A DNA stretch of 64,000 nucleotides from Acidovorax sp. FJL06 (GCF_003852545.1 NZ_QAJR01000003.1:210144-274143); one strand, 5' to 3'. Positions 9,216 to 19,005 are shown, numbered from the stretch's first letter. Notes: generated by a model from the sequence alone, not told the origin. A program made the numbers and translations.

Positions 9216-9992
9216 CTACGCCGGGTTGTCGATCTCGATGAACTGGTGGTCCAGCCCCCACTGCGCCGCCACATGGGCGGCCACGGCGGGCGCACCATAA
9301 CGCTCGGTGGCGTGGTGCCCGGCGGCGATAAAGCTCACGCCCATTTCGCGCGCGAGGTGGGCCTGGGGTTCGGAGATTTCACCGGTGATGAACGCATCGG
9401 CACCTGCGGCAATCGCCGACTCGAAATACCCCTGTGCGCCCCCCGTGCACCAGGCCACGCGGCGCACAGGACGTACTGGGCGCGGTGGCGCACTGCCTGC
9501 AACCATGGGCTGCACCAGCGTCACGGCACGGCCCAGCGCCTGCGCCACATGGTCAGCCAGGGCCTGGCCGCTGTCAAAAACCGCCGGGGCAGAGAACCCC
9601 AGATCCTGCTCGCCAAAACGCGCATCGGCAGCAAAGCCCAGCACGCGGCCCAGCTGCGCGTTGTTGCCCAGCTCGGCATGGGCGTCGAGCGGCAGGTGAT
9701 AGGCGAACAGGTTGATGTCGTGCGCCAGCAGCAGCTGCAGCCGCTGCTTCATCCAGCCCGTGATGCGGCCATCCTGCCCGCGCCAGAACAGGCCGTGGTG
9801 CACAAAGATGGCGTCCGCGCGGGCGGCAATCGCGGCCTCGATCAGGGCGCGGCTGGCGGTCACGCCGCTCACCACGCGCTGGATCTCGGGCCGCCCTTCG
9901 ACCTGCAGGCCGTTGGGGCCGTAGTCCTTGAAGCGCTCGGGTTGCAGCAGGCCGTCCAGCGCCTGCAAGAGTTGGTGGCGGGAAATGCTCAT
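9216..9992 (-). CDS. Nif3-like dinuclear metal centre protein
   Basis: This is a member of the NIF3/YbgI/DUF34 family of ring-forming proteins with a dinuclear metal site. The cellular role is not firmly known. The 258-residue protein starts MSISRHQLLQALDGLLQPER. It shows the family metal motifs IFVHHGLFWRG (HH pair) near residue 65 and the C-terminal FIAAGHHATERYG. An in-frame extension to 10070 is possible but its residues are unlike the family, so the internal ATG at 9992 is preferred. It is divergent from the DegS-like protease gene with 139 bp between starts. Confidence 0.9.
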   Translation of the reverse strand: MSISRHQLLQALDGLLQPERFKDYGPNGLQVEGRPEIQRVVSGVTASRALIEAAIAARADAIFVHHGLFWRGQDGRITGWMKQRLQLLLAHDINLFAYHLPLDAHAELGNNAQLGRVLGFAADARFGEQDLGFSAPAVFDSGQALADHVAQALGRAVTLVQPMVAGSAPPRPVRPVRRVAWCTGGAQGYFESAIAAGADAFITGEISEPQAHLAREMGVSFIAAGHHATERYGAPAVAAHVAAQWGLDHQFIEIDNPA

Positions 9993-10131
9993 GCCCCTAT
10001 TGTCGCGCGCCGTCGGTGTCCCCACATTGGGGGACAATGCCGCCATGGGCCCGCCCACGGCCGCGCCCATGGGAGCTCCTCGGCCTCCCCTCCCCGCCCA
10101 CCCCCTGTACGTTCATTGGGACGTGAATTTC

Positions 10132-11280
10132 ATGAAACGACTCTGGCTGCTGTTTTCCCAGACCGTGACGGTGCTCGTTGCGGCCTACTTTGTTGTTGCC
10201 ACCCTCCAGCCCGACTGGCTGGGCCGGGGCACCACACGCTCGGGCGCCGGCATATCGCTGCTGCAAGCACCCGCCACGCCCCCCTCGCAACCGGCGGCGG
10301 GCAGCTTCAGCGGCGCCGCACGCAAGGCCGCGCCGGCCGTGGTCAGCATCAACACCAGCAAGGAAGTGCGCCACCCGCGCAGCAACGACCCCTGGTTCCA
10401 GTTCTTCTTCGGCGACCAGGGCAGCCAGGCGCAGGCGGGCCTGGGCAGCGGCGTGATCGTGAGCCCCGACGGCTACATCCTCACCAACAACCATGTGGTC
10501 GAAGGCGCCGACGAGATCGAGGTCACGCTCACCGACAGCCGCCGCGCCCGTGCGCGCGTGATCGGCACCGACCCCGACACCGACCTGGCCATCCTGAAAA
10601 TCGAACTCGACAAGCTGCCCGTGATCGTGCTGGGCAACTCCGACGGGCTGGACGTGGGCGACCAGGTGCTGGCCATCGGCAACCCTTTTGGCGTGGGCCA
10701 GACCGTGACCAGCGGCATCGTGAGCGCCCTGGGCCGCAGCCAGCTGGGTATCAACACCTTCGAGAACTTCATCCAGACCGATGCGGCCATCAACCCCGGC
10801 AACTCGGGCGGCGCGCTGGTGGACGTGAACGGCAACCTCATGGGCATCAACACCGCAATCTACTCGCGCTCGGGCGGCAGCATGGGCATCGGCTTTGCCA
10901 TTCCGGTGTCCACGGCGCGCATGGTGCTGGACGGCATCGTGAAGGACGGCCAGGTCACGCGCGGGTGGATCGGCGTGGAGCCCAACGAACTCTCACCCGA
11001 ACTGGCCGAGACCTTCGGCGTGAAGAAGGCCACCGAGGGCGTGATCATCACCGGCGTGCTGCAGGACGGCCCCGCCGCCCAGGCCGGCATGCGCCCGGGC
11101 GACGTGATCGTGCGGGTGGACGGCAAGAACGTGGGCAATGTGTCCGAGCTGCTGAGTGCCGTGGCGGCGCTCAAGCCAGGCACCAGCTCGGCCTTCAACG
11201 TGCAGCGCGGGGACAAGCAGGTGGAGCTGAGCATCAACCCCGGCGTGCGCCCCCGGCCCCAGCGCAACGTGCGGCGGTAA
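10132..11280 (+). CDS. Trypsin-like periplasmic serine protease, DegS/DegQ (HtrA) family
   Basis: This is an envelope quality-control or regulatory protease of the S1C family. The 382-residue protein has one N-terminal membrane anchor (MKRLWLLFSQTVTVLVAAYF). The catalytic triad sits at H121 (TNNHVVEG), D151 (DPDTDLAIL) and S225 (NPGNSGGAL). One C-terminal PDZ domain follows (about 280-365). A single PDZ plus an uncleaved anchor is the DegS layout rather than DegP. The start at 10132 gives the anchor directly at the N-terminus. An upstream in-frame start would add 68 residues overlapping the divergent gene. It is convergent with tatC. Confidence 0.92.
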   Translation: MKRLWLLFSQTVTVLVAAYFVVATLQPDWLGRGTTRSGAGISLLQAPATPPSQPAAGSFSGAARKAAPAVVSINTSKEVRHPRSNDPWFQFFFGDQGSQAQAGLGSGVIVSPDGYILTNNHVVEGADEIEVTLTDSRRARARVIGTDPDTDLAILKIELDKLPVIVLGNSDGLDVGDQVLAIGNPFGVGQTVTSGIVSALGRSQLGINTFENFIQTDAAINPGNSGGALVDVNGNLMGINTAIYSRSGGSMGIGFAIPVSTARMVLDGIVKDGQVTRGWIGVEPNELSPELAETFGVKKATEGVIITGVLQDGPAAQAGMRPGDVIVRVDGKNVGNVSELLSAVAALKPGTSSAFNVQRGDKQVELSINPGVRPRPQRNVRR

Positions 11281-11331
11281 GCCCCCCGGGCGCGGAGCTG
11301 CGACGCCGCGCGCACGCGAATTCGCTCTCAA

Positions 11332-11378
11332 AAAAATAGCTGCCAGCGCTTGATAAATAAGCACTGGCAGCTATTTTT
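11332..11378. terminator. Bidirectional terminator formed by dispersed repeat, copy B
   Basis: AAAAATAGCTGCCAGCGCTT pairs with AAGCACTGGCAGCTATTTTT with one mismatch around a short AT loop. The stem starts with an A run and ends with a T run. It can therefore act on both strands between the convergent protease gene and tatC. The sequence belongs to the same family as the AGCTAT-type intergenic repeats elsewhere in the window. Confidence 0.85.
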
Positions 11379-11430
11379 GCTTGAGGCCCATGCCGCCCGG
11401 GCACAAGCCAGGCGGCGGCATCGAGAACCC

Positions 11431-12225
11431 TCAGGATGCCGAGGCAGACTCGCCCGGCTCTTCGGGCGCTTTGGTGTGCTTGATGAAGATCTGCGCGGCC
11501 CAGATGCCCACTTCGTACAGCAGGCACATGGGCACGGCCAGCGACAGCTGCGACACCACATCGGGCGGCGTGACGACGGCAGCCACCACAAACGCCAGCA
11601 CGATGAAGTAGCCCCGGAACTCGCGCAGCTTTTGCACGCTCACGATGCCCATGCGGGCCAGCACCACCACGGCGATGGGCACCTCAAACGCCATGCCAAA
11701 GGCCAGGAACATCGAGAGCACAAAACTCAGGTAGGCCTCGATGTCTGGCGCGGCGGTGATGCTCTTGGGCGCAAAGCTCTGGATGAACGCAAACACCTGG
11801 CCAAACACGAGGTAGTAACAGAACGCCACCCCGATGAAGAACAGCAGCGTGCTGGAGATCACCAGCGGCAGCACCAGCTTTTTCTCGTGCGAATACAGGC
11901 CCGGCGCCACAAAGGCCCAGACCTGCCACAGCACGAAGGGCAAGGCCAGCAGGAAGGCCGACATCAGCAAAATCTTGAGCGGCACCATGAACGGCGAGAT
12001 CACCGAGGTGGCGATCAGCGTGGCCCCCTTGGGCAGGTGGGCCACCAGGGGCGCCGCCAGGAAGTCATACAGCGCGCCAGGGCCAGGGAAGAAGAACAGG
12101 ATCGCGGCGGCAATGGCGATGGCGATGATGGCCTTGACCAGCCGGTCGCGCAGCTCCATCAGGTGCTGCACAAACGGCTGCTCGGTGCCAGCCAGCTCGT
12201 CTTCTTTGGTGGGGGTTTCGGACAT
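11431..12225 (-). CDS. tatC: Sec-independent translocase protein TatC
   Basis: TatC is the multi-span receptor that binds twin-arginine signal peptides. The 264-residue protein has the cytoplasmic N-terminal region (EQPFVQHLMELRDRLVKAI), the signature PFVLWQVWAFVAPGLYSHEKK and FGMAFEVPIAVVVLARMGIV, and six predicted membrane spans. It closes the tatABC operon, 68 bp after tatB. The window also holds likely Tat clients: the Rieske protein and MsrP. Confidence 0.97.
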   Translation of the reverse strand: MSETPTKEDELAGTEQPFVQHLMELRDRLVKAIIAIAIAAAILFFFPGPGALYDFLAAPLVAHLPKGATLIATSVISPFMVPLKILLMSAFLLALPFVLWQVWAFVAPGLYSHEKKLVLPLVISSTLLFFIGVAFCYYLVFGQVFAFIQSFAPKSITAAPDIEAYLSFVLSMFLAFGMAFEVPIAVVVLARMGIVSVQKLREFRGYFIVLAFVVAAVVTPPDVVSQLSLAVPMCLLYEVGIWAAQIFIKHTKAPEEPGESASAS

Positions 12226-12293
12226 GGTGGGTTTTCAGGTGCGCACAGGGCGCCCATGCAGCGCCGCGCACAGGGGGCCGCGCGGCGCCATCG

Positions 12294-12755
12294 TCAATGG
12301 AATTTCTGGGGACGGTAGCGGGCCACACGCGCCGCACCCGACTGCGCCTTGGTGCGCACACCACTTTTGGCCTTGTACCACTGGGGCACGGCGCCGCGCT
12401 TGAGGCGCCAGTTCTTGCCCGGGTGCTTGTAGGCGGGCACCACGGCCGCCTGCTCCTGCAGGGCGGCGCTGGCCGTGTCGGTGGCTTCAGCCCAGTCTTT
12501 CTCGAACTCGCTGGCGCTGGTCTGGATGGAGTTGTGCACGTCGCGGGCCGCGTTCTCCACCGTGTCCTTCATCTTCTTGAGCTCGTCGAGCTCCATGGAC
12601 CGGTTGACCTCGGCCTTCACGTCGGACACGTAGCGCTGCGCCTTGCCCAGCAAGGTGCCCACCGTGCGGGCCACGCGGGGCAGTTTTTCAGGACCGATGA
12701 CGATGAGCGCCACAGCGCCGATCAGCGCCATCTTGGACAGGCCAATATCAATCAT
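12294..12755 (-). CDS. tatB: Sec-independent translocase protein TatB
   Basis: TatB partners TatC in the twin-arginine receptor complex. The 153-residue protein opens [26 protein letters not shown], giving the short membrane helix and the glycine-proline hinge. An amphipathic helix ([20 protein letters not shown]) and a long charged C-terminal region follow. Length separates it from the shorter TatA next to it. It is 58 bp downstream of tatA. Confidence 0.95.
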   Translation of the reverse strand: MIDIGLSKMALIGAVALIVIGPEKLPRVARTVGTLLGKAQRYVSDVKAEVNRSMELDELKKMKDTVENAARDVHNSIQTSASEFEKDWAEATDTASAALQEQAAVVPAYKHPGKNWRLKRGAVPQWYKAKSGVRTKAQSGAARVARYRPQKFH

Positions 12756-12813
12756 GGATCAAGCGCCCAGGCGAAACAACGGGCGGCAGATGCCGGTCAG
12801 CAGGCACACCGGC

Positions 12814-13074
12814 TCAGCTTTTTTGCTTGGCTTCGACATCGATGGTGGTCTTGTCGGCCGCCTGGTTGTTGGCGACCTGGCCTGCGGGGGGGGCGGCCGG
12901 AGCATCCGCCGCGCCGTCCTTCATGCCGTCCTTGAAGCCCTTGACGGCGCCACCGAGGTCCGAGCCCATGTTCTTGAGCTTCTTGGTGCCGAACACCATG
13001 ACGACGATCAGCAGCACGATCAGCCAGTGCCAGATGGAAAAAGAGCCCATGAAATATCTCCTAACGAATTGCAA
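12814..13074 (-). CDS. tatA: Sec-independent translocase protein TatA
   Basis: TatA forms the variable-size transport pore of the Tat system. The protein starts [20 protein letters not shown]. The conserved core is [20 protein letters not shown] then [20 protein letters not shown]. The likely true start is the internal methionine before GSFSIWHW at 13050, since the first eight residues are not part of the family. The tail is rich in Ala, Pro and Asp. It is first in tatABC and about 80 bp downstream of the HIT gene. Confidence 0.93.
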   Translation of the reverse strand: MQFVRRYFMGSFSIWHWLIVLLIVVMVFGTKKLKNMGSDLGGAVKGFKDGMKDGAADAPAAPPAGQVANNQAADKTTIDVEAKQKS

Positions 13075-13156
13075 TCATTTTAGACGGGGGGCGTGGCAGG
13101 CATTCGCGGCAACGGCACGCCGCCGCGCAACTATCTGCCGCGCCCGTCAGCCTGGT

Positions 13157-13513
13157 TCAGCCTTTGAGCCAGGGGCGGGGGCCACCCATCACATGGATGT
13201 GCAGGTGGTGGATTTCCTGCCCGCCTTCAAGCCCCGTGTTTACCACGACGCGAAAGCCCCCCTCGGGGTACGGATTGCAGCCCTGCTCCAGGGCCAGCTT
13301 CGGGGCCAGCGCCATCATGCGCCCGAGCACGCCGGCGTGCTCGGCAGTGACCTGGGCCATGGAGGGGATATGCACCTTCGGCACCATCAGGAAGTGCACC
13401 GGGGCCCAGGGGTGGATGTCGTGGAAGGCGAAAATTTCTTCGTCTTCATAGACCTTCTTCGAAGGAATCTGGCCTGCGATGATTTTGCAGAAAAGGCAGT
13501 TCGGATCGTGCAT
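13157..13513 (-). CDS. HIT family (histidine triad) nucleotide-binding protein
   Basis: This is a small purine-nucleotide hydrolase of the HINT type, with uncertain natural substrate. The 118-residue protein MHDPNCLFCKIIAGQIPSKK ends in the triad motif IHHLHIHVMGG near residues 101-110, which holds the catalytic histidine. C6 and C9 resemble the HINT zinc-site cysteines. The start at 13513 gives the normal family length. Longer in-frame starts lack family similarity. It lies 38 bp after the patatin gene and upstream of tatA. Confidence 0.92.
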   Translation of the reverse strand: MHDPNCLFCKIIAGQIPSKKVYEDEEIFAFHDIHPWAPVHFLMVPKVHIPSMAQVTAEHAGVLGRMMALAPKLALEQGCNPYPEGGFRVVVNTGLEGGQEIHHLHIHVMGGPRPWLKG

Positions 13514-13551
13514 GGTGGAGGGAGGAAGAGAAAGCAGCGCCTGGGGCTTGC

Positions 13552-14604
13552 TCATGCATTGTCGGTGATCTTGATCGTGGGCCGCACGCCCACGTCCTTG
13601 TGGTGCGCGTGCAGCCATTCCTGTCCGGCCGTGCGGCCCAGCGCGAAGAGTTTGCGCACAAAGGCCAGGTCTGCACGGGTTTTGCTGTCGGCACCGAATG
13701 GCGCCAGCACCGAGCCCCCATCGATGCGGTGCATGCGCACGTTTTTGTAGCGGCGCGGGTCGAGCTTGCCTTCGGCCAGCAGGCGGCGCACGAACTCGAT
13801 GGCACGCAGCTCGGCCAGCAGGCTGGCGTTGAAGGTGACCTCGTTCATGCGCTCCAGGATGTCGGCGGCGGTGCTCGGCACCTCCCGGTGCTCGACCGGG
13901 TTGATCTGCACCAGCAGGATGTCCGAGGTGTCGGTCTGGTAGATCAGGGGGTACAGCGCCGGGTTGCCCGAGTAGCCCCCGTCCCAGTACGACTCCCCAT
14001 CGATCTCCACCGCCTTGAACACCATGGGCAGGCAGGCCGAGGCCATCACGGCGTCCACACTCAGGCGGGGGCCGGAGAAGATCTCGCCCCGGCCGGTGCG
14101 CACGTTGGTGGCGCACACGAACACCCGGGGCCCTGTCATGCCCGCCTTGCCGGTGTGGGCCGAGCACAACAGGCCAAAATCCACCTCGCGCTCCAGCAGG
14201 CTGCGCAGGGGGTTGAACCCCAAGGGGTTGGTCTGGTAGGGCGAAAACCACTGCGACATGACCCCCACCAGCGGGTTGGCGGCCGACAGCGGGGTGCCCC
14301 AGGTGAGGCTGCCCAGCGCCCCCACCCCTTCCCACAGGCGGGTGAGCGACTCGCGCGCCAGCGCGCAGCCGGCCTGGTGGGCGTCCTCGGGGTCTTTGTG
14401 GGCCTGCGCCGCCTGGGCAAAGCCATGTGCCAGGGCCACGGCATTCATGGCCCCCGCGCTGGTGCCGCTCACGCCATCCAGATGCCAGCGCCCGTCCTCC
14501 AGCAACGCATCGAGCACACCCCAGGTGAGTGCACCGTGCGAACCACCCCCTTGCAGGGCCAGGTTCAGGCGCGGGCGGTCCGTGCCATTCCGTTTATCCA
14601 TCAT
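13552..14604 (-). CDS. Patatin-like phospholipase family protein
   Basis: This is a probable serine acyl hydrolase acting on phospholipids or other lipids. The 350-residue protein has the oxyanion glycine motif LALQGGGSHGALTWG (about 15-29), the nucleophile motif GTSAG with S49, and a later Asp motif YWDGGYSGNP. Together they supply the Ser-Asp catalytic dyad. There is no signal peptide, so it is probably cytoplasmic. It is cotranscribed with the HIT gene downstream (38 bp gap). Its substrate is unknown. Confidence 0.9.
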   Translation of the reverse strand: MMDKRNGTDRPRLNLALQGGGSHGALTWGVLDALLEDGRWHLDGVSGTSAGAMNAVALAHGFAQAAQAHKDPEDAHQAGCALARESLTRLWEGVGALGSLTWGTPLSAANPLVGVMSQWFSPYQTNPLGFNPLRSLLEREVDFGLLCSAHTGKAGMTGPRVFVCATNVRTGRGEIFSGPRLSVDAVMASACLPMVFKAVEIDGESYWDGGYSGNPALYPLIYQTDTSDILLVQINPVEHREVPSTAADILERMNEVTFNASLLAELRAIEFVRRLLAEGKLDPRRYKNVRMHRIDGGSVLAPFGADSKTRADLAFVRKLFALGRTAGQEWLHAHHKDVGVRPTIKITDNA

Positions 14605-14686
14605 GCGTGCCTAGGCACGAAGCCGCAGACAGTGCTGTAGCACGGCAAGGCGAAGCAACAACGGCACGGGTGATGGAGCAATGGAA

Positions 14687-15073
14687 TCAGGCATCCACCG
14701 CCTGGCTCTTGTTCATGGCCACCATGCCGCGCACGATGCGGTACAGGAACCAGAGGGAAATCAACGCCCAGGCAATCCAGCCCGGCAGCAGAAACAGCAG
14801 CCACAAGGGCGCCGTGACGATGTAGAGCACACCCGCCCAGATCACGGTGCGGATGCGCCACGAGAAGTGGCTGGCCTGCCAGGTGCCCTCGGCATCGCCT
14901 TTTTTCACGAGGTCCAGCACCAGGGCAATGATCAGGAGCGCCGCACCCGGTTGCGCCCCCGGGATGATGGCCCCCACGGCCACGATCAGGTGCAGGATGT
15001 AGCTGACCCAGCCCACGGCCTTGAGGTCTTCGGCCTTCTGGTCGTTGGTCTGCACATCGACGATATCGCTCAT
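14687..15073 (-). CDS. Small multi-pass membrane protein, DUF4870-like
   Basis: The 128-residue protein has about three membrane segments ([33 protein letters not shown], and a C-terminal pair around [20 protein letters not shown]). A polar N-terminus ([19 protein letters not shown]) precedes them. The start ATG at 15073 overlaps the hisE stop by 4 nt (ATGA), so it is translationally coupled to the end of the histidine operon. The function is not known, and the DUF4870-like label is a tentative fit to composition and layout. Confidence 0.7.
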   Translation of the reverse strand: MSDIVDVQTNDQKAEDLKAVGWVSYILHLIVAVGAIIPGAQPGAALLIIALVLDLVKKGDAEGTWQASHFSWRIRTVIWAGVLYIVTAPLWLLFLLPGWIAWALISLWFLYRIVRGMVAMNKSQAVDA

Positions 15074-15444
15074 GAAGAACCCTCCTGGGTGGCACGCACA
15101 ACCGCCTTGCGCAAGGCTTTTTCCTCGATGCCGCTGGTGCCCTCGCGGCGCTCCAGCTCGGCCAGCACGTCGGCGGGCGTGAGGCCGTAGTGGGCCAGCG
15201 CCACCATCGAGTGAAACCACAGGTCCGCCACTTCGTACACCAGCTTGGATTTGTCCGCCCCGTGGTCCACGTCCTTCGCCGCCATCACCACCTCGGTGGC
15301 TTCTTCGCCGATCTTCTTGAGGAACGCGTCAGGCCCCTTGTGCAGCAGGCGCGAGACATAGCTCTTGTCGGGATCGCCACCGTTGGCCGGCTTGCGGCTT
15401 TCAATGACGTCGGCAAGGCGGGCGAGGGAATCGTTGGAGCTCAT
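15070..15444 (-). CDS. hisE: Phosphoribosyl-ATP diphosphatase
   Basis: HisE performs the second step of histidine synthesis, hydrolysing PR-ATP to PR-AMP. The 124-residue protein is a stand-alone MazG-like all-helical domain with the metal-binding pattern [16 protein letters not shown] (EExxE) and [18 protein letters not shown]. In enterobacteria it is fused to HisI, but here it is a separate gene 5 bp downstream of hisI. Its stop overlaps the next gene's start. Confidence 0.96.
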   Translation of the reverse strand: MSSNDSLARLADVIESRKPANGGDPDKSYVSRLLHKGPDAFLKKIGEEATEVVMAAKDVDHGADKSKLVYEVADLWFHSMVALAHYGLTPADVLAELERREGTSGIEEKALRKAVVRATQEGSS

Positions 15445-15449
15445 GGGTC

Positions 15450-15839
15450 TTATTTGTAGATGGATTCGGGGTCTTTCAAGACCGGATCGACCGGCTGCCA
15501 GGCGCCATCCTGGAGCACGCTGAAGAAGCAGCTGTGGCGGCCCGTGTGGCAGGCGATGCCGGGCGCGTGACCAAGCTGGGTGACCTTGAGCAGCACCACG
15601 TCGTTGTCGCAATCGAGGCGGATCTCGTGCACGGTCTGCACATGGCCAGACTCCTCGCCCTTGAACCACAGCTTGCCGCGCGAGCGGCTGAAGTACACGG
15701 CGCGGCCGAGTTCGGCCGTTTTTTCGAGCGCCTCGCGGTTCATCCAGGCAAACATCAGCACGTCGCCCGTGCCCTGCTCTTGCGCGATCACGGGCACCAG
15801 GCCCTGCGCATCCCATTTCACTTCGTTGAGCCAGTTCAT
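15450..15839 (-). CDS. hisI: Phosphoribosyl-AMP cyclohydrolase
   Basis: HisI opens the purine ring of PR-AMP in the third step of histidine synthesis. The 129-residue protein has the signatures [15 protein letters not shown] and [14 protein letters not shown], the metal and zinc residues in [12 protein letters not shown], and [11 protein letters not shown] with its two zinc cysteines. The ATG at 15839 gives the family length. A longer frame start at 15899 adds an unrelated, basic leader. It is separated from hisF by a 121-bp gap carrying one dispersed repeat. Confidence 0.96.
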   Translation of the reverse strand: MNWLNEVKWDAQGLVPVIAQEQGTGDVLMFAWMNREALEKTAELGRAVYFSRSRGKLWFKGEESGHVQTVHEIRLDCDNDVVLLKVTQLGHAPGIACHTGRHSCFFSVLQDGAWQPVDPVLKDPESIYK

Positions 15840-15910
15840 GAAAGGGATTGTCGGTGATTTGGAATCCAGGGGGCGGCCCCGTCCCCGGATCTTTTGCATC
15901 TTTTGAGTGC

Positions 15911-15954
15911 CTAGGGCACACCCATCAAGCGCAAGAAGCTATATTTTTAATAGC
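15911..15954. repeat. Dispersed intergenic repeat, copy C
   Basis: CTAGGGCACACCCATCAAGC, then GCAAGAAGCTAT and a TTTTTAATAGCA end. It shares CCATCAAGCGCAAGAAGCTAT exactly with the copy at 27277-27320. It lies between hisF and hisI. Confidence 0.65.
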
Positions 15955-15960
15955 AACCAC

Positions 15961-16761
15961 TCACAACCGCACAGGAATGCCGCGCTCGGCCATGCGGGCC
16001 TTGGCCTGGCCCACGGTGTATTCGCCGTAGTGGAAGATGCTGGCAGCCAGCACCGCGTCGGCGCCGCCCTGCTGCACGCCGTCGGCCAGGTGGTCGAGGT
16101 TGCCCACGCCGCCCGAGGCGATCACGGGCACGCTCACCGCGTCGCTCACGGCGCGCGTGAGGGCCAGGTCGAAGCCGGACTTGGTGCCGTCGCGGTCCAT
16201 GCTGGTCAGCAGGATCTCGCCCGCGCCCCGGCGCGCCATCTCGGTGGCCCAGGCCACGGCGTCCAGGCCCGTGTTCTTGCGCCCGCCATGGCTGTACACG
16301 TCCCAGCCCTCACCCACGGGCTGGCCGTGGGCGCCGATGCGCTGGGCGTCTTCGGCCGAGCGGCGCTTGGCGTCGATGGCGACCACGATGCACTGCGCGC
16401 CGTACTTGGCCGACACCGCATTGATCACCTCGGGGTTGGCGATGGCGGCCGAATTGAAGCTGGTCTTGTCCGCGCCCGCGTTGAGCAGGCGGCGCACGTC
16501 CTCGACGGTGCGCACGCCACCGCCCACAGTGAGGGGAATGAACACCTGGCTGGCCACGGCCTCGATGATGGGCAGGATCAGGTCGCGCCCATCGCTGGTG
16601 GCGGTGATGTCCAGAAACGTGAGTTCGTCAGCACCCTGCGCGTTGTAGCGCGCAGCGATCTCGACCGGGTCGCCCGCGTCACGCAGTTCAACAAAGTTGA
16701 CGCCCTTGACCACGCGGCCTCCGGTGACGTCGAGGCAGGGGATGATGCGTTTGGCAAGCAT
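15961..16761 (-). CDS. hisF: Imidazole glycerol phosphate synthase, cyclase subunit
   Basis: HisF uses ammonia from HisH to make imidazole glycerol phosphate and AICAR. The 266-residue (beta/alpha)8 barrel begins [20 protein letters not shown] with catalytic D11. It has the phosphate-binding loops [20 protein letters not shown] and [16 protein letters not shown], and the second catalytic Asp in [16 protein letters not shown]. It lies 52 bp after hisA in the operon. Confidence 0.97.
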   Translation of the reverse strand: MLAKRIIPCLDVTGGRVVKGVNFVELRDAGDPVEIAARYNAQGADELTFLDITATSDGRDLILPIIEAVASQVFIPLTVGGGVRTVEDVRRLLNAGADKTSFNSAAIANPEVINAVSAKYGAQCIVVAIDAKRRSAEDAQRIGAHGQPVGEGWDVYSHGGRKNTGLDAVAWATEMARRGAGEILLTSMDRDGTKSGFDLALTRAVSDAVSVPVIASGGVGNLDHLADGVQQGGADAVLAASIFHYGEYTVGQAKARMAERGIPVRL

Positions 16762-16813
16762 GTCAGAGGTCCGTCAGATGTCCGATGGGGCGGCGCTGCC
16801 GCCCCGGGGTTTG

Positions 16814-17554
16814 TTACCCATTCAATTCGTCGGCACGCGCCTGGGCAGCAGCGAAGTCCAGGTCGCCCGAGTAGATCGCACGGCCACAGATCACACCCTC
16901 AACGCCCTCGCCTTCCACCGCGCACAGCTGCTCGATGTCGGCCATGTTCGACAGGCCGCCCGAGGCGATCACGGGGATGCTCAAAGCCTGGGCCAGCTTC
17001 ACCGTGGCATCGATGTTGATGCCCGAGAGCATGCCGTCGCGGCCGATGTCGGTGTAGATGATGGATTCGACGCCCCAGTCCTCGAACTTCTTGGCCAGGT
17101 CCACCACTTCGTGGCCGGTGAGCTTGCTCCAGCCGTCGGTGGCGACCTTGCCGTCCTTGGCATCCAGGCCCACGATGATGTGGCCGCCAAAGGCGCTGCA
17201 GGCGTCCTTCAGGAAGCCGGGGTTCTTCACGGCCGCCGTGCCGATGATCACGTAGCGCAGGCCGCCATCGATGTATTTCTCGATGGTGTCCAGGTCGCGG
17301 ATGCCGCCACCGAGCTGCACCGGAATATCGGAGCCGACCTCTTTGAGGATGGACTTGATGGCCCCGTAGTTCTTGGGCACGCCCGCGAAGGCGCCATTGA
17401 GGTCCACCAGGTGCAGGCGGCGCGCGCCCGCATCCACCCACTTGCGCGCCATGGCGGCGGGGTCTTCGCCAAAGGTGGTGGATTGGTCCATATCGCCTTG
17501 TTTGAGGCGTACGCAGTGGCCGTCTTTGAGGTCGATGGCGGGGATGAGCAGCAT
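16814..17554 (-). CDS. hisA: ProFAR isomerase
   Basis: HisA converts ProFAR to PRFAR by an Amadori rearrangement. The 246-residue barrel starts [20 protein letters not shown] with catalytic D8, and has [20 protein letters not shown] and the second acid in [14 protein letters not shown]. The last phosphate loop is [16 protein letters not shown]. It lies 82 bp downstream of hisH. Confidence 0.97.
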   Translation of the reverse strand: MLLIPAIDLKDGHCVRLKQGDMDQSTTFGEDPAAMARKWVDAGARRLHLVDLNGAFAGVPKNYGAIKSILKEVGSDIPVQLGGGIRDLDTIEKYIDGGLRYVIIGTAAVKNPGFLKDACSAFGGHIIVGLDAKDGKVATDGWSKLTGHEVVDLAKKFEDWGVESIIYTDIGRDGMLSGINIDATVKLAQALSIPVIASGGLSNMADIEQLCAVEGEGVEGVICGRAIYSGDLDFAAAQARADELNG

Positions 17555-17636
17555 GGTGGTGGGGGCTCAGGGGATCGGCCAAATCTCGGCGCGGCCCGAA
17601 CGGGGTGGTTGAGGAGGAAGGGTGGAGAAAAAAGAA

Positions 17637-18305
17637 TCAGGGATTCCAGTGCAGAAAGTTGCGGTACAGGGCCAGGCCATGTTCCGCGCTTTTCTCCGGG
17701 TGGAATTGCGTCGCAAAAATATTATCGCGTGCAATGGCCGCAGCGAAAACACCGCCGTAGTCGGCCTGCCCCGCGCAGTGGGCGGGACTGTGCGGCACGG
17801 CATAGAAGCTGTGCACAAAGTAGAAGTAGCTGTTGTCGGGCACACCGGCCCACACGGGGTGAACCGCCCCCCCGTGCTCCATCTGGCGCACCTGGTTCCA
17901 GCCCATCTGCGGCACCTTGAAGCGGCTGCCATCGGGCTGGGTGCGGCCGGCCAGGTCGAACTTGAGCACGTCGCCGGGGATCAGGGAGAGGCCGGGGGTG
18001 TCGCCTTCGGCGCTGTGGTCCAGCAGCATCTGCATGCCCACACACACGCCAAACATCGGCTTGGTGGCAGCGGCTTCGAGCACGGATTCCTGCAGGCCGG
18101 ATTCGCGCAGCTCGCGCATGCAGTCGGGCATGGCGCCCTGGCCGGGCAGCACGATGCGCGCTGCGGCGCGCACCTCTTCGGGCCGCTGGGTGACCAGCAC
18201 CGTCCAGCCCGTGCCCTGGGCTGCGGCCTGCACGGCCTGCGACACGGAGCGCAGGTTGCCCATACCGTAGTCCACGACGGCCACGGTTTTTGCTTCACTA
18301 TTCAT
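17637..18305 (-). CDS. hisH: Imidazole glycerol phosphate synthase, glutaminase subunit
   Basis: HisH hydrolyses glutamine and channels ammonia to HisF. The 222-residue class-I glutaminase has the nucleophile in [15 protein letters not shown] and the catalytic His-Glu pair in [15 protein letters not shown]. The start is [20 protein letters not shown]. The first codons (ATG AAT AGT GAA) fall inside a dispersed repeat, AGCTATGAATAGTGAAGC, so the repeat appears to supply the present start codon. The family core begins only at residue 7 (TVAVVDYG). Confidence 0.96.
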   Translation of the reverse strand: MNSEAKTVAVVDYGMGNLRSVSQAVQAAAQGTGWTVLVTQRPEEVRAAARIVLPGQGAMPDCMRELRESGLQESVLEAAATKPMFGVCVGMQMLLDHSAEGDTPGLSLIPGDVLKFDLAGRTQPDGSRFKVPQMGWNQVRQMEHGGAVHPVWAGVPDNSYFYFVHSFYAVPHSPAHCAGQADYGGVFAAAIARDNIFATQFHPEKSAEHGLALYRNFLHWNP

Positions 18306-18340
18306 AGCTGGTTGCGCACGTTGGATAAGCGCTATAGGCC
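18295..18340. repeat. Dispersed intergenic repeat, copy D, overlapping hisH start
   Basis: On the minus strand it reads GGCCTATAGCGCTTATCC, then GCGCAACCAGCTATGAATAGTGAAGC. The AGCTATGAATA part matches copy A. The ATG inside it is the apparent hisH start. Confidence 0.5.
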
Positions 18341-18357
18341 TAATTGATTTGGAATCC

Positions 18358-19005
18358 TCAGAGCGAACCCTTGGTGGAGGGAATCACCCCCACCGAGCGC
18401 GGATCGCGCTCCAGCGCCGCGCGCAGCGTGCGCCCGAACGCCTTGAAGATGGTCTCGCACTGGTGGTGCGCGTTGACGCCCTTGAGGTTGTCGATGTGCA
18501 ACGTCACGCCCGCGTGGTTCACGAAACCCTGGAAGAACTCAAACACCAGCTGCGTATCGAGCTGGCCGATGCTGCCGGCCGTGAACTTCACGTCCATGTG
18601 CAGGCCCGGGCGGCCCGAGAAGTCGACCACCACGCGCGACAGCGCTTCGTCGAGCGGCACGTAGGCGTGGCCATAGCGGCGGATGCCCTTCTTGTCGCCC
18701 ACGGCCCGCGCAAAGGCCTGGCCCAGCGTGATGCCCACGTCTTCCACGGTGTGGTGGCCGTCGATGTGCAGGTCGCCCTCGCAGTCGATGTCCAGGTCGA
18801 TCAGCCCGTGGCGGGCGATCTGGTCGAGCATGTGGTCGAAGAAGCCGATGCCCGTGTGCAGCTTGGCCTGGCCCGTGCCGTCGAGGTTGATGCGCGCGGT
18901 GATGCGCGTCTCGGCGGTGTTGCGGCTGACTTCGGCGATGCGGTCGGCCATCGGGTCGGGCGTGGCACCACCAGGGTTGGAAGGGACGAGTGCGGAGGAA
19001 GTCAT
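18358..19005 (-). CDS. hisB: Imidazoleglycerol-phosphate dehydratase
   Basis: HisB removes water from IGP to give imidazole acetol phosphate. The 215-residue protein is the monofunctional form, without the N-terminal phosphatase domain of enterobacteria. It has the manganese-site motifs [16 protein letters not shown] and [15 protein letters not shown], and their second repeats around [16 protein letters not shown] and [16 protein letters not shown]. The start overlaps the hisC stop by 4 nt (ATGA at 19002-19005). Confidence 0.97.
   Translation of the reverse strand: MTSSALVPSNPGGATPDPMADRIAEVSRNTAETRITARINLDGTGQAKLHTGIGFFDHMLDQIARHGLIDLDIDCEGDLHIDGHHTVEDVGITLGQAFARAVGDKKGIRRYGHAYVPLDEALSRVVVDFSGRPGLHMDVKFTAGSIGQLDTQLVFEFFQGFVNHAGVTLHIDNLKGVNAHHQCETIFKAFGRTLRAALERDPRSVGVIPSTKGSL

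Noticed and set aside
13157-14335. A 392-codon version of the HIT protein.
   Set aside because: The additional residues are out-of-frame translation of the patatin gene. The HIT domain starts at 13513.
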